Of a stretch of 64,000 nt of DNA, positions 37,509 to 47,223 are shown one piece after another (within the stretch, counting starts at the first letter, position 1; the number at the start of each line of letters is the position of its first letter). The stretch is taken from the NCBI GenBank assembly GCA_020796225.1, contig CM036758.1, positions 27,079,897 to 27,143,896 on the forward strand, read 5' to 3'. The notes beneath the pieces are model-generated. The model did no database searches, was not told the origin of the DNA, and worked only from the letters and a program-made list of their open reading frames with translations. Made by a program: the position numbers and the translations under genes. The stretch is from Arion vulgaris (Eukaryota > Mollusca > Gastropoda > Stylommatophora > Arionidae).

Positions 37509-39663
37509 GGGTCACTTCCGGGTCGCCAACATGGTGGTTGTGAATATTCCTAACGGATAAACTGTGCGCGATTTCTTGTGATTGCTGTGTGATTGACGCG
37601 GTTTCTGACCACTATAAGCGGATAGAATATGTTAATTAGTGTCCGTGTTTGTGTATGTATGGTCAGAACAAATACCTGACCGTACATTGTGCCCTTGAGC
37701 GTGCCGGCACCGTATCGGAGAATAGCGTGACCTGTTAATAGCCGTCCATCGCAAGCGATGATGACAACAATCTCAGACGTGTACTGTTGCACCTCTCTGG
37801 TGTGTGCGGAGGTGACTGTAGAGTCAATCCTAGAACAGAATCCCCGACAACAGGTGGGGCATACATGATCAAGGTTAGACATGTGCGTGTTGTGTGCTCT
37901 GTCTTTTCGCGCTGCTCGTTTTCTCTGTGACTCAACAATACGATGATTCTCATCTATTCGGGTTCCTCTTTGTTGTTACAGCGCCACATTTGGCGATCTT
38001 GCGCAAGGATTCCCAGCACGTATTGTCTATATCGAAGCATTTCAGAGACACTTTAAGAGTGTCTTTAAAACGTTTTTCTGTCCACCAGCTAAACGTCTGC
38101 CCCCTTCAAGCTCGCCATACATCAACTGTTTTGGGATGCGTTTATCAGGCATTCGAGCAACGTGACCGACCCATCTCAGTTGGGCCTTCTGCAACAGGGT
38201 GTTGACGCTTGGGATCTTTGCTCTTGTGAGGACTTCGCTGTCTGGAATTTTGTCCTGCCAGTTTATTTTTAGTATTCTGCGTAGACAGCTTGTGTGGAAA
38301 TGGTTTAATTTGCTTGCGTGTCTGCTATACACTGTCCATGTCTCGCTTGCGTACAGCAGCGTGGTTAGCACTATGGCCTGGTAAACTTTCAGCTTTGTGA
38401 CTATGCTTATCCCCTTCCGTTCCCACACAGTGACACATAACCTTCCGAACGCAGCACTGGCTTTGGATATCCTATGTGGACCTCAGAATCTATGTTTGCC
38501 GATCTGGATAGGAGGCTGCCAAGATAAGCAAAGTTGTCCGTTGACTGGAGACGCTGGTGTTTAATGTTGATGACTGGATCGTAATACTGTTCTCTAGGGG
38601 CGGGCTGGAACATGACCTCTGTTTTTGGTGTTAATGGTGAGGCCAAACCTATCACAGGCCATTGAGAACTTGTCCATGTAAGTCTGCATTTCTTCCTCAG
38701 AGTTGGTAGCGAGGGCACAGTCATCAGCAAACAACAGGTTTGAGATAGTTGATTCTTTTACCTTGGTGGAGGATTTTAACCTCCGAAGATTGAATAGGTT
38801 ACCGTCTGTCCTGTATCTAATCTTTACCCCATGTTCGTCGCCTTCCCAAAAGACATCCGTGAGCATGGCAGCAAACATCATGCTGAAGAGTGTTGGGGCC
38901 AGTACACAGCCCTGTTTGACGCCGTTGGTGACATGGAAGGCTTCCGACAGCTCTCCTTCGTCAAGTACACGTGCCATCATGCCCTCGTGAAACTGTTGGA
39001 CGATCTTGATGAATTTCCTTGGGCATCCAAATTTTCCATGATCTTCCATAGACCCTCCCTGTTAACCGTGTCGAAAGCCTTTGTCAGATCGACAAAGACC
39101 ATATAGAGGTTACGGTGCTGCTCTTGGCATTTCTCCTGTAGTTGGCGAGCAGCAAATATCATGTCTGCTGTTCCACGACCTGCTCTGAAGCCACATTGGG
39201 TCTCAGGAGTAAGTCCTGTTCCAGGTGATCGATTAATCGATTGAGGAGGACTCTGGCCAGTATTTTGCCAGCGATTGACGGAGGAGATCCCTGTGGTTAT
39301 CGCAGGCCTGGCGGTTTCCTTTCCGCTTGTGCAGGTGGACAATAGTGGCATCCTTTAATTCCCGTGGCACACGTTCGTTGCACCAAATGGATGTAAATAA
39401 CTCTGTCAATTTTAGCATCAACGTAGGCCCTCCTTCTTTGTAGACTTCGGTTGGTATTGAGTCCGCACCCGGTGCCTTCCCGCGTGACCTGTTATCGATT
39501 AGGTAGCGCACCGAGTGGCGATGGACTAAGAGCGAGTCCAACCTGCTGCCTTGTAGGTTAATAAATCAAGGCTAAAGGTGGGTAGCCTGACAGAAACGCC
39601 GCAGAAGACAGGTGCACACTGTGCAGCGCAATTCGTTTTACCACAACATCGACTAGTAGTAGT
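37509..39663. mobile_element. 392-bp element, right-block copy, split by LINE-T
   Basis: Segments 37509-37737 and 39482-39663 match 30816-31207. The 13-bp duplication ACTGAAGTGTAGC is at 37496-37508 and 39664-39676. Confidence 0.8.
37738..39481 (-). mobile_element. LINE-T, 5'-truncated non-LTR retrotransposon
   Basis: A 1744-bp insertion flanked by a perfect 13-bp duplication, GCGTGACCTGTTA (37725-37737 and 39482-39494). The single-copy empty site is at 31026-31038. The minus strand carries, in order, reverse transcriptase blocks GKAPGADSIPTEVYKEG, KDATIVHLHKRKGNRQ, QCGFRAGRGTADMIFAARQL, VFVDLTKAFDTVNREGLW, NGVKQGCVLAPTLFSMMF and the catalytic LLFADDCALA (FADD at about 38720-38731). The tail follows (LLYASETWTVYSRH, RWVGHVARMPDKRIPKQLMY), ending in a C-terminal zinc-finger-like CPTCCRGF...H. 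At least three frameshifts separate these pieces, and the endonuclease domain is absent because of 5' truncation. It copies RNA into DNA at a nicked target when intact; this copy cannot. Confidence 0.95.
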
Positions 39664-39899
39664 ACTGAAGTGTAGCAATGATGATCCTTTCAATCAATCA
39701 ATCAATTATTCATTCAATCAATCAATTATTCAATCAATCAATTATTCAATCAATCTATCAAGACCACATGATATGGAGTATAGGGACGATAACATCTGTT
39801 GATGAATGTCTGCAGCTTGGATGTAATATTCTGGATCACGTGACATAACTCATAGCTATAGGAAAACATACGTTTATACATATCTATATAATATATATA

Positions 39900-40145
39900 G
39901 CGTCTGTAGCTCAAGCGGTAGTGAGCTCGATCACGAACCCAAGCGTACCTGGTTCAAACCCACGGTGGGCAAATTTGGAAGCAAATTCGTTTCTGTGGGA
40001 TTTTTACAAAAGGTAAAATAGACCTCACCGTTCAGAAAGCAATGGCAAACTACTGAACGTATAAATAGTGCCTAGAAAATCAACGACTTGTTTACTGTGG
40101 TTGATGGCTACGTCCTTTAGGATATGCCACGATTTTCATTTCATA
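39900..40145 (+). mobile_element. SINE-A, right-block counterpart
   Basis: The same insertion as 31404-31648, with A- and B-box-like words intact and nearly identical sequence. Confidence 0.85.
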
Positions 40146-40296
40146 TAATATATATATATATATATATCTATAGGAAAACATATGTGATCAAAATATTTCA
40201 GATTTCGAAACATAACTATCACTTATATTTAATTACCTAATTTTGAATTTACTTGTATGTAGTTCCTCCTATGTATTTGAGTTTCTTCTCTTCTTT

Positions 40297-40541
40297 GAAC
40301 GCCACATATCGATCACTTGTTAACCACTCTGTGATTTGTATCTGAACCGAGCCTAAGAGCGATTGTACGTTGTGCCAGTTATGCGCCTACAAGTAGGCCT
40401 GCACATTCGATTTCTGCGATGCTTTTTATTCACTAGGGTAATTTCCCTAGATCCTACATCAGTCGACTCTTACGAAATGTCTTGCAGGTCGCAGTGGTAC
40501 TATTCTTTGCTTTCCTTGCAGGCCCCGGCACCACGCGGGCG
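40297..40541 (-). repeat. RepA dispersed repeat (inverted)
   Basis: Reads in reverse as CGTGGTGCCGGGGCC, CAAGGAAAGCAAAGAATAG, GCCTACTTGTAGGCGCATAA, GTGGTTAACAAGTG and a tail of AAGAAG. The left contig runs into the tail of this same copy at 31790-31804. Confidence 0.8.
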
Positions 40542-40554
40542 GTATTTGAGTTAA

Positions 40555-40775
40555 AGGGTGATTATTGGTTACCGAACCGACATCATAGCATTCCGGACAG
40601 ACCCATAGGTGCTCAGTCTACTCCTACAGATGTCGAAGGTTATGCATACAGATGGTTTCAGTGTCTCGCTGGTAAACACACACACACCTAACTCTGCTCC
40701 TCAGCCATCCAGTTCTACTTGTACAACGTATAATGATCCCCAGCCATCCAGTTCTACTTGTACAACGTATAATTC
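40555..40775 (-). pseudogene. LINE-R 3' coding end
   Basis: The text GACAGACCCATAGGTGCTCA followed by ACAGATGTCGAAGG matches the minus-strand C-terminal coding part of LINE-R at 43480-43700. In reverse it reads broken forms of the VFNQ...TLGRLL...VW-x-CPEG block. The last 35 bp (CCAGCCATCCAGTTCTACTT) is duplicated in tandem at about 40741. Confidence 0.6.
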
Positions 40776-40815
40776 CAAAATCGTTAAGGGACAACTTATC
40801 CTAAATAAAAACAGG

Positions 40816-41045
40816 AGGGCCTCTGTGGCTGAGTGGTTAAGCCCTTTGCCTTACGAGTCGAAGGTCGGGGGTTCGAATCCGGACCGCGGCCTTCTGTTCA
40901 CGAGTGCAGTTTTTCCAGAGACCTCTAGGATTGTTGCCGGAGCTACGGAGTTCGTGCTTTGTGCAATACTCTCGACAGGTGGTGGGCCATTTTCTGCGGA
41001 GAGGGACAGAGCCATATGGGTAAAACCCGGTGCAATGAAGTCAAT
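40816..41045 (+). mobile_element. SINE-B, tRNA-derived
   Basis: The head is tRNA-like, Leu/Ser type: A box TGGCTGAGTGGTTA at 40826-40839 and B box GGTTCGAATCC at 40870-40880. The body contains TTCCAGAGACCTCTAGG, GAGTTCGTGCTTTGTGCAAT and GGTAAAACCCGGTGCAATGA. Copies occur at 63705 and, more diverged, at 52793. It is presumably an RNA polymerase III transcript. I call it a SINE rather than a tRNA gene because the sequence after the head is shared between copies. Confidence 0.85.
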
Positions 41046-41418
41046 CCTTCGGCTTTTAAAAATAAAAACCCATCCCTTTTTTGAATTTATCAAAACAAAC
41101 TACAGTTTCAAAAACTACGGAGAATATATTTTCCAACAAAGTAGAAATTATGTGTTAATTTTTCGCTGATATCTGAGAGACGTTAAAAAAATAAAAAACC
41201 CAACAGAAATGGAACCATACCTACGTAATGCAAGTGTATGTGAGCGCGCGTCAAATAAATGGGCTCGTTCAAAATATTCCTTGTGCAGTCTGAAGAACAA
41301 CTTCCGCTCTGTGGAAAGTGGGCAACTTCTGGTGGGATCTCAAGATCATTCTGTCCTACTTGGAAGTTGCCAACATCAAACTTTCGGAGACGTGTTGTGT
41401 AGTAAATTCTGAAACCTG
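41046..41418. other. unassigned sequence
   Basis: Overlapping ORFs on both strands (for example 41183-41461, minus, 92 codons) have no recognised family. No splice-bounded exon is evident. Confidence 0.3.
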
Positions 41419-41736
41419 ACGAATCTGGACGTCGAGAAAGTAGATTATTACTTGAAATCATATAAATATATACGAATCTGGACGTCGAGAAAGTAGATTA
41501 TTACTTGAAATCATATAAATATATACGAATCTGGACGTCGAGAAAGTAGATTATTACTTGAAATCATATAAATATATACGAATCTGGACGTCGAGAAAGT
41601 AGATTATTACTTGAAATCATATAAATATATACGAATCTGGACATCGAGAAAGTAGATTATTACTTGAAATCATATAAATATATACGAATCTGGACGTCGA
41701 GAAAGTAGATTATTACTTGAAATCATATAAATATAT
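41419..41736. repeat. 53-bp minisatellite, six copies
   Basis: Near-identical units with ACGAATCTGGACGTCGAGAA, AGTAGATTATTACTTGAAAT and CATATAAATATAT. One unit has ACATCGAG. A related partial unit is at 42484-42516. Confidence 0.95.
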
Positions 41737-41786
41737 GAGTACAAACAGATACATTATATTCTTACTATAAAAAAAAAATATAATGT

Positions 41787-41912
41787 AGGGGAAGACTGTA
41801 GTAAAACTATGTAGCAATGGCGAAACACGTAATAACAAAGTACTGTAGTTTTACAAAATACAAAAACAATAACAATAAATAGCAACGTTTCAACCTAAAG
41901 GCCTTTATTATT
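41787..41912. repeat. RepG dispersed repeat
   Basis: Contains GGGGAAGACTGTAGTAAAAC, TATGTAGCAATGGCGAAACA, GTAATAACAAAGTACTGTAG and GCAACGTTTCAACCTAAAGG. The first 78 bp correspond to the unit of the array at 53205-54660. Confidence 0.85.
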
Positions 41913-41997
41913 ATTAGTTAGTTAGTTAGTTTGTTCCTTTCGTGCCAAAGGCGGCACATAGTGCAGAGGTTTTAGATCTCCATGTGATGCGGTTCTT

Positions 41998-42459
41998 TGC
42001 TATAGTCTGTCCATTAATTCGTGAGCACGTTTGAAATTGATTTTCTCGAAAACTACCTGTTGGATCTCAGTGATTTTTGCAAGCAGCCTTAGAATATCCA
42101 TGACGCTAGAGAAATATTTTTTCCAAGAAAATTTGATGTAGTTTGAAATATTTCTTCTTCAGATTATATTAAAATCAACCTCACCGGATTGTACACAATA
42201 GTAACAGATCTACGGTACACAGACGCGTTGTTCAAAAAATACATTATGGTAACATTGAAATATCGTGAGTAAACAACAATTTCACGGGAATTCCCCTGCA
42301 CCTAACAGTCGACTTTGAAAGCGGAAAGCATATGACGTTATAATTGGGATACCGTTGTATAGTTCTAAGGCTGCATGCAAAAATCACTGAGATCCAACAG
42401 GTAGTTTTCGAGAAAATCAATTTCAAACGTGCTCACGAATTAATGGACAGACTATAGCA
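41998..42459. mobile_element. MITE-like element with ~85-bp terminal inverted repeats
   Basis: The left arm starts TGCTATAGTCTGTCCATTAA and the right arm ends with its exact reverse complement. About 85 bp match perfectly, and after one mismatch GCAGCCTTAGAA also pairs. The ~270-bp centre has no transposase ORF. Outside the arms, AGATCTCCA (left, about 41974) and GGAGATCT (right, about 42463) are also inverted, so the true ends may lie further out. I see no clear target duplication, so the superfamily is undetermined. Confidence 0.75.
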
Positions 42460-42518
42460 GTTGGAGATCTTATTATTATTACGTGTAGATTATTACTTGA
42501 CATCATATAAATATACAA

Positions 42519-42945
42519 ACATATTGATTGATTGGACCATCCTCATTGCACTTCGTCGAGTAACCATGTGTGTTTCGATCTCTTTCTTACATAGGAAGAT
42601 CTCAGCTGCAGTCCATGAACTCCGTAGCGCCGGCGAGAGTCCCCGATGTAATTTTGAAGATGGTGTAGATATTTTTTTAGGAATTTAATTTTAATTTTTT
42701 TCCACAATGAATTTTGCTCGAGCAGCGGCTCTTCTCAATTTTGAACTACCAAGGCTTCATTTACGTGCTCAAATTGAATACGGGATCTACGTTTTATCGC
42801 CCGTCTCCGATAGCACTAGAAACTCGATCTCACCTACACTGACATCAGAGATCTCTGGAAAAATATCCAGATGGCTCCACTAGGGAGCGAACCTTGTACC
42901 TTTTACATGAGAGACGAGCACATCACCTCTTCGCCACAGGGACAC
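42519..42945 (-). mobile_element. SINE-D, tRNA-derived
   Basis: In reverse the head carries TGGCGAAGAGGTGATG and the B-box-like GGTTCGCTCCC at about 42887-42897. The body follows (ATATTTTTCCAGAGATCTCT, GATAAAACGTAGATCCC, GGCGCTACGGAGTTCATGG), and the tail is (TCAA)n at 42519-42530. At about 427 bp it is long for a SINE. Confidence 0.8.
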
Positions 42946-43095
42946 AAGCATACAAAGTATGCACAATACAGTACAGTCATTTAGAATTACAGGGACACAC
43001 GCATACAAAGTATGCACAATACAGTACAGTCATTTAGAATTACAGGGACACACGCATACAAAGTATGCACAATACAGTACAGTCATTTAGAATTA
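42936..43095. repeat. 53-bp tandem repeat, three copies
   Basis: Units with ACAGGGACACACGCATACAA, AGTATGCACAATACAGTACA and GTCATTTAGAATT. It begins in the head of the adjoining SINE-D. Confidence 0.95.
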
Positions 43096-43479
43096 GTTCA
43101 CAAGTTATTTATCCCAAACAATATATAGCTAACAAAGCACCACAGTGCATGACACATTCCTTCATTCAAGCAAATCAAAAGCGTAAATTGTACACACAGA
43201 TACTCACGCAAGTATTCGCTCATTAATAGTACACACGTACACATGCTGGAGTGCGAACACACACATACACACACTCTCTCTCATACACATACATGCACGC
43301 ACCAGTTAGCATGTCAGACTTATTAGCATTGTTCCAGTGAATCTGCAACGATAACGAATGGAATGAGTCCAGTCCAAATCTGACTCCCGTGTTCTGGTAA
43401 CTGCAGATCTGACCTTTGATCCCCATCGACCACTGCACTAAGAAAGATCTACACAAGTCGTCTTTTCCACTGCAAGCAT
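43096..43479. other. unassigned sequence with CA-rich run
   Basis: An impure CA/CT-rich run lies at about 43255-43295. No gene recognised. Confidence 0.4.
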
Positions 43480-44217
43480 GTGGATCCTGTATTTAAAAAA
43501 CCAAGAAAAGAAATCACATACAATTTCAGACATGAACGGTATTGGTTATTGGTTACTAAACTGACCTCATTGCCCTCCGGGCAGATCCATAGGTGCTCAG
43601 TCTTCCCCAACAGATATCGAAGGGTATGCATACTGATGGTTTCCATGACTCGCTGGTCAAACACACTCGATCCTCACTCCTCCCCTCAGGCATCCAGTTC
43701 TACCTGTACAACGGGTTACTCCAAACTGCTTAAATCGCTGGATCGATTCAACAGCTATTTTAGTATCTTCGTTCAACAGGCAGTCTCGAAGAGACCGAAG
43801 AACATCCCCCTTATCCATCTTCAACTCCCCAAATATCGATGCTGTTGATGCAATCCTGTCCGCTCTCTCATTGCCGCAAACACCCACATGCCCAGGACAG
43901 TAGATCCATGTAAGCCTCTGGAGGTTAAAAACATCTGTATCACCGAAATCTGCCAATTTAGATCTTGTGAAGCATTGATTGAGAATCAGATACAACAACG
44001 GCCCCAGTAAATAGAGTCACAGAGAGCCAATGGAGGCAACAGTAACGGCCTCAACCTCCATCCTCATACTAGAAGTAGTTATCCTGTATGCTCCACTTCG
44101 CTCTGCAACAACCCTACCATGCGCATTAGCCAAGAAACTCCAGCCCGATTTCTCAGCACTTTTCATAAAGACACATGAACTGTAGACTATCAATTTGTCA
44201 CCCCTTATTGACAACAC
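43480..44217 (-). pseudogene. LINE-R: RNase H and C-terminal end
   Basis: From 44217 downward the minus strand reads a degraded RNase H start (GWSFLANAHG, then ITTSSMRMEVEAVT). Next is LTWIYCPGHVGVCGNERADR followed by IASTASI, the CPGH...GNERAD block with its conserved histidine and aspartate. Then comes a linker (GDVLRSLRDCLL) and, after a frameshift near 43660, the C-terminal end HTLRYLLGKTEHLWICPEGN followed by EVSLVTN. The YTDGS motif is not intact. Three or more frame breaks make it a pseudogene. The order is the same as at 13271-14180. The CPGHxGVxGNERADRxAST wording is typical of predicted proteins from gastropods, which is my main hint on taxonomy. Confidence 0.85.
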
Positions 44218-44448
44218 ATTTTCCTAACTTTCTCTTGCGAGTAAAGTATCTGTGAACTAGGAAGACATTTCATGTAGCCTTCTCAGATCTTAAGGTATGA
44301 AGTGCCTGTAACTTTACATTTCTAGTCACTAGTGTGCAGGAGGTAGGAAGGCCAATTCCGATCCTCACGTGTGGGACGTCGAACGTAGGATTCAACCTAC
44401 AACCCTCTTGTGTCCGAGTCGATGGGCAAACGCTTAAGCAGTACGCCA
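44218..44448. other. unassigned sequence
   Basis: No element recognised. Confidence 0.3.
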
Positions 44449-44598
44449 ATCCGTCCCCTGTGTCAACTACATACCTAATTACTTTTGGTGATATCGGAGC
44501 GCATAACCATAAAGACGACAACAATCCGTCCCCTGTGTCAACTACATACCTAATTACTTGTGGTGATATCGGAGCGCATAACCATAAATACGACAACA
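44449..44598. repeat. 75-bp tandem duplication
   Basis: Two copies starting CCGTCCCCTGTGTCAACTAC at 44451 and 44526, nearly identical. Confidence 0.95.
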
Positions 44599-44744
44599 AT
44601 GCTAAAACATTCTACTCTGCTTTAGACCTTTATCATTAAAGTATATAGTATCTCCACCAAGGGAGCTGTGTTAGTGCAGTGATCAGTGCGCCTGCTTTAT
44701 ATACGGGTGGTCTCAGGTCAACCTTAATTTGGTACAATAGATTG

Positions 44745-45000
44745 TTTGATTTATAGAGTCATCATCATTGTACGTCGGTGAATAGCCATGTGTGCTCCAA
44801 TCTCTTTCTTACACAGGAAGATATCAGCGATAGTGCTAGAACTCCGTAGCACTCGAGAAGGAAATGCAATTTCTGAAGATGGTTATAATTTGTGTAGATC
44901 AGGGCTTTCCAAAAAAAATATCTTGATCTCTCGACGTCGGGAAGGAACCGAGTACGTTAGGAGTGAGAGGTGTGCATTTTACCCCAACGACAAAGAGACC
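44745..45000 (-). repeat. SINE-D, partial and diverged
   Basis: Shares AACCGTCC-free but otherwise ordered SINE-D blocks read in reverse: CTTCCTGTGTAAGAAAGAGA, GAGTGCTACGGAGTTC and ATCTTCAGAAATTGCA. The central part is deleted. Confidence 0.65.
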
Positions 45001-45228
45001 TCAAGCAAAACAATGAGGTGACAGAGACACACTGAGAAGTAAAGATAACCGGGGTGATAGTAACAACATCAATCATGGCGTGCCGTTAATCAAAGAAAAA
45101 TACAGGTCAGATATTGTATTCTTCAATATACATCATGGGTTAAAAAAGTTCTTTAATTTTTTAATGTATATCTTTCAGTTTCTGCAGCATTTAATTTAAA
45201 AAAAGTGAAAGACGTTTCCATACCATGT

Positions 45229-45450
45229 TGTATATATATATATCGTATATATAATTGTGTTATTGTATCAAGCACTGATCGTCTGTATATATATATCGTA
45301 TATATATAATTGTGTTATTGTATCAAGCACTGATCGTCTGTATATATATATCGTATATATATAATTGTGTTATTGTATCAAGCACTGATCGTCTGTATAT
45401 ATATATCGTATATATATAATTGTGTTATTGTATCAAGCACTGATCGTCTG
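45229..45450. repeat. 55-bp minisatellite, four copies
   Basis: Units with TATATATATCGTATATATAT, AATTGTGTTATTGTATCAAG and CACTGATCGTCTG, essentially identical. Confidence 0.95.
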
Positions 45451-45900
45451 CAAAAAAGCAGTTCATTAATTTTCTCCGTGCCCGTGTTTGACTGCGGGTT
45501 AATTTTATCCATATATGTTATAAAAAAGCAGCTGTGAGAGGACACATCATTGTCTGATGTAATAGAAAACCAATCTGTCATTCCTTCTGTTGTTCTTACT
45601 GTGCTCTGATTATTTTGATAAGGAGACTTGATGTTACTCAACAATTAGCTGTGTACACAATATTCTTCAAGTATCTTCCATAATTTACATCTGATAACTT
45701 GATCCGAATGCTTTTTCTTAGTCGATAAATACAAGGTTCTGGTATTGTGGTATTGAATTGACTGATTGCATATCGTTTACAGTACAGGTATTTGCATCCA
45801 TGCAGCTCTTCTCCTTCCTGAAGCCAAATTGCCATTGCTTAACTGGAGTTATAAAATTAGTCTAGTTCTTCGCACTAATATTTGTTCAAACATCTTCGCG
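45451..45900 (-). pseudogene. LINE-V reverse transcriptase fragment
   Basis: From 45835 downward the minus strand reads a FGFRKG-like start (WQFGFRKEKSCMDANTC in mixed frames). This is followed by the FIDxxKAF-like region (about 45700-45740) and KLWKILEE-like text, then TEGMTDWFSITS near 45560 and YMDKI near 45515. These are reverse transcriptase blocks upstream of the catalytic box. Frameshifts and a deletion in the RQGC-LSPLLF block make it inactive. Its closest relative in the window is 25985-26390. Confidence 0.65.
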
Positions 45901-45901
45901 T

Positions 45902-45905
<4 letters not shown>

Positions 45906-45940
<35 letters not shown>
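45906..45940. repeat. (GA)n microsatellite
   Basis: About 16 GA units followed by TAGATAGATCAGA. Confidence 0.95.
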
Positions 45941-45943
<3 letters not shown>

Positions 45944-45977
45944 TCAGATAATGGTATAGTGCACATAACAAACAAAT

Positions 45978-46181
45978 GCCCGTCAGCCCAGCGTTTTCGT
46001 AGCGCGTTGGACTACGGGTGACAAGTCCTCTGTAAGTGTGGGTTCAACTCCGCGGACTGGCAGAAAAGCTACAGGTTCCCCAGATTTATGGTGTTCGTGG
46101 CACCGAGCCGAAGGTTTACGATGTCCATGACACCGAGCCGAAGAGCTTTCAGCTCAAGTGCTTCTGGATCGAAAAAAAAAA
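45978..46181 (+). mobile_element. SINE-C, tRNA-derived with poly-A tail
   Basis: The tRNA-like head has an A-box-like TAGCGCGTTGG at 46000-46010 and a B-box-like GGTTCAACTCC at 46041-46051. The body contains GTGTTCGTGGCACCGAGCCG-like text twice, and it ends CTTCTGGATCG plus ten A. The second copy is at 58723-58942. A RepA copy begins 20 bp downstream. Confidence 0.85.
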
Positions 46182-46200
46182 TGTATTTACTGTACGGAGA

Positions 46201-46455
46201 CGCCTGTGTGGTGCCGGTGCCGCAAGGAAGCAAAGAATAGTAACCCTGCGACCTACAAGGCATGTGAGAGACGACTGAGGTAGTGGCCTAGGGGAAACTA
46301 CCATAGTAAATAAACAGCGTCACAAAGATCGAATGTGCTGGTCTACTTGTAGGAGCATAACTTGCATAACTTACAATCGCTCTTAGGCTCGGTTCACATA
46401 CAGATCACACAGAGTGGTTAACAAGTGGTCGATATGGAGCGTTCAAAGAAGAAGA
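46201..46455 (+). repeat. RepA dispersed repeat
   Basis: A complete-looking copy from CGCCTGTGTGGTGCC to the AAAGAAGAAGA tail. Confidence 0.8.
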
Positions 46456-46679
46456 CTGTACAGAGAGACCAGATCAGGCTGTAGTAGACATAAAAAGACC
46501 ACAAATATAATCCTAAAACACATAACAATTTTTGTTTAAAGCAGAAATTAAAAAACATGAAGCTACAAGTGGAAATAGAAGATGCAGAAGTGAGTAGAAA
46601 CAATGGACAATAATGAGAAGAAACATCATATTTTGGTTGTCAATTCTTGGTCTGAAATGAAGAATTTCACTTATACTAC
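46456..46679. other. unassigned sequence
   Basis: No element recognised. Confidence 0.3.
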
Positions 46680-46870
46680 TATAATCACATGAATCTTCTT
46701 TTTCTTCACCTTTCAACTCCCAACGGAGCACAGGTCTTCAACAAACTTCTTCCAGCTCTTCCTCTCTTGCCATCCCTTCCAATTCTTTCCATGTTTTCCC
46801 TAATATCAGCCCCCAGCTCTCTTCTCCAGGTCTGTCTAGGTCTTCCCCTACTCCTCTTTCCCTATCAAAT
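46680..46870 (-). pseudogene. LINE 3' coding end
   Basis: The minus strand in one or two frames reads RGRPRQTWRRELGADIREN followed by MERIGRDGK and, near 46700-46740, a frame-shifted WKKFVEDLCSVGS end. This is the R-G-RP-x-x-W...W-x-x-LVDALCS terminal block common to many non-LTR retrotransposon proteins. Only the last about 60 codons survive. Confidence 0.6.
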
Positions 46871-47223
46871 CATATATCATTGTGATATCTGACTCACGTT
46901 GTCAATGGAATCCAGGCAACCAAACATAAGCATATGATGCATGACGTCTTTGTTCACGATGATCGGTTCAAAAGCAACGGCATGATAAGACTCTCCCATT
47001 GAAAGTGGAATCTATGAGAGTAGAAAGTTATTGTATAAATACAACATATATGCTCGTCACTACTGATGACAACAAATACAAAACATATAAATAACTTTTC
47101 CATTCAGATATGTCCTATTTTTAATCGTTATGTTTAAACAAAATATTTATGTGCTGTTTTTCAATCAGTTCAAATAAGAATATCTAGCGTGATATTCTCA
47201 CAGTATCAAGTAACATAATAGTC
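46871..47223. other. unassigned AT-rich sequence
   Basis: Nothing recognised. Confidence 0.35.

Larger units (their letters stand above)
35716..39760 (+). mobile_element. SINE-D copy, nested with mariner, 392-bp element and LINE-T
   Basis: SINE-D segments lie at 35716-35931, 37324-37508 and 39664-39760. They are separated by the mariner element and by the 392-bp insertion, which is itself split by LINE-T. The (TCAA)n tail is longer than in the left copy. Confidence 0.8.
31905..40300. repeat. right copy of the large duplicated block
   Basis: Colinear with 28380-31804 from its first base (AAAAGAAATTTGGAG) to TTCTTCTTTGAACG at about 40300, and nearly identical in the shared parts. It is longer because of minisatellite expansion at 32025-33600 and 34320-35065, a mariner element at 35932-37323 and LINE-T at 37738-39481. 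Confidence 0.95.

Noticed and set aside
28380..40300. Genuine tandem segmental duplication
   Set aside because: Kept as an alternative, but the exact dovetail at a 100-N join makes an assembly overlap or haplotype duplication more likely.
45229..45450. Hairpin-forming regulatory RNA from the TATATATCGTATATATA palindromes
   Set aside because: It is explained by a 55-bp tandem repeat with an AT-rich core; no promoter or conservation seen.
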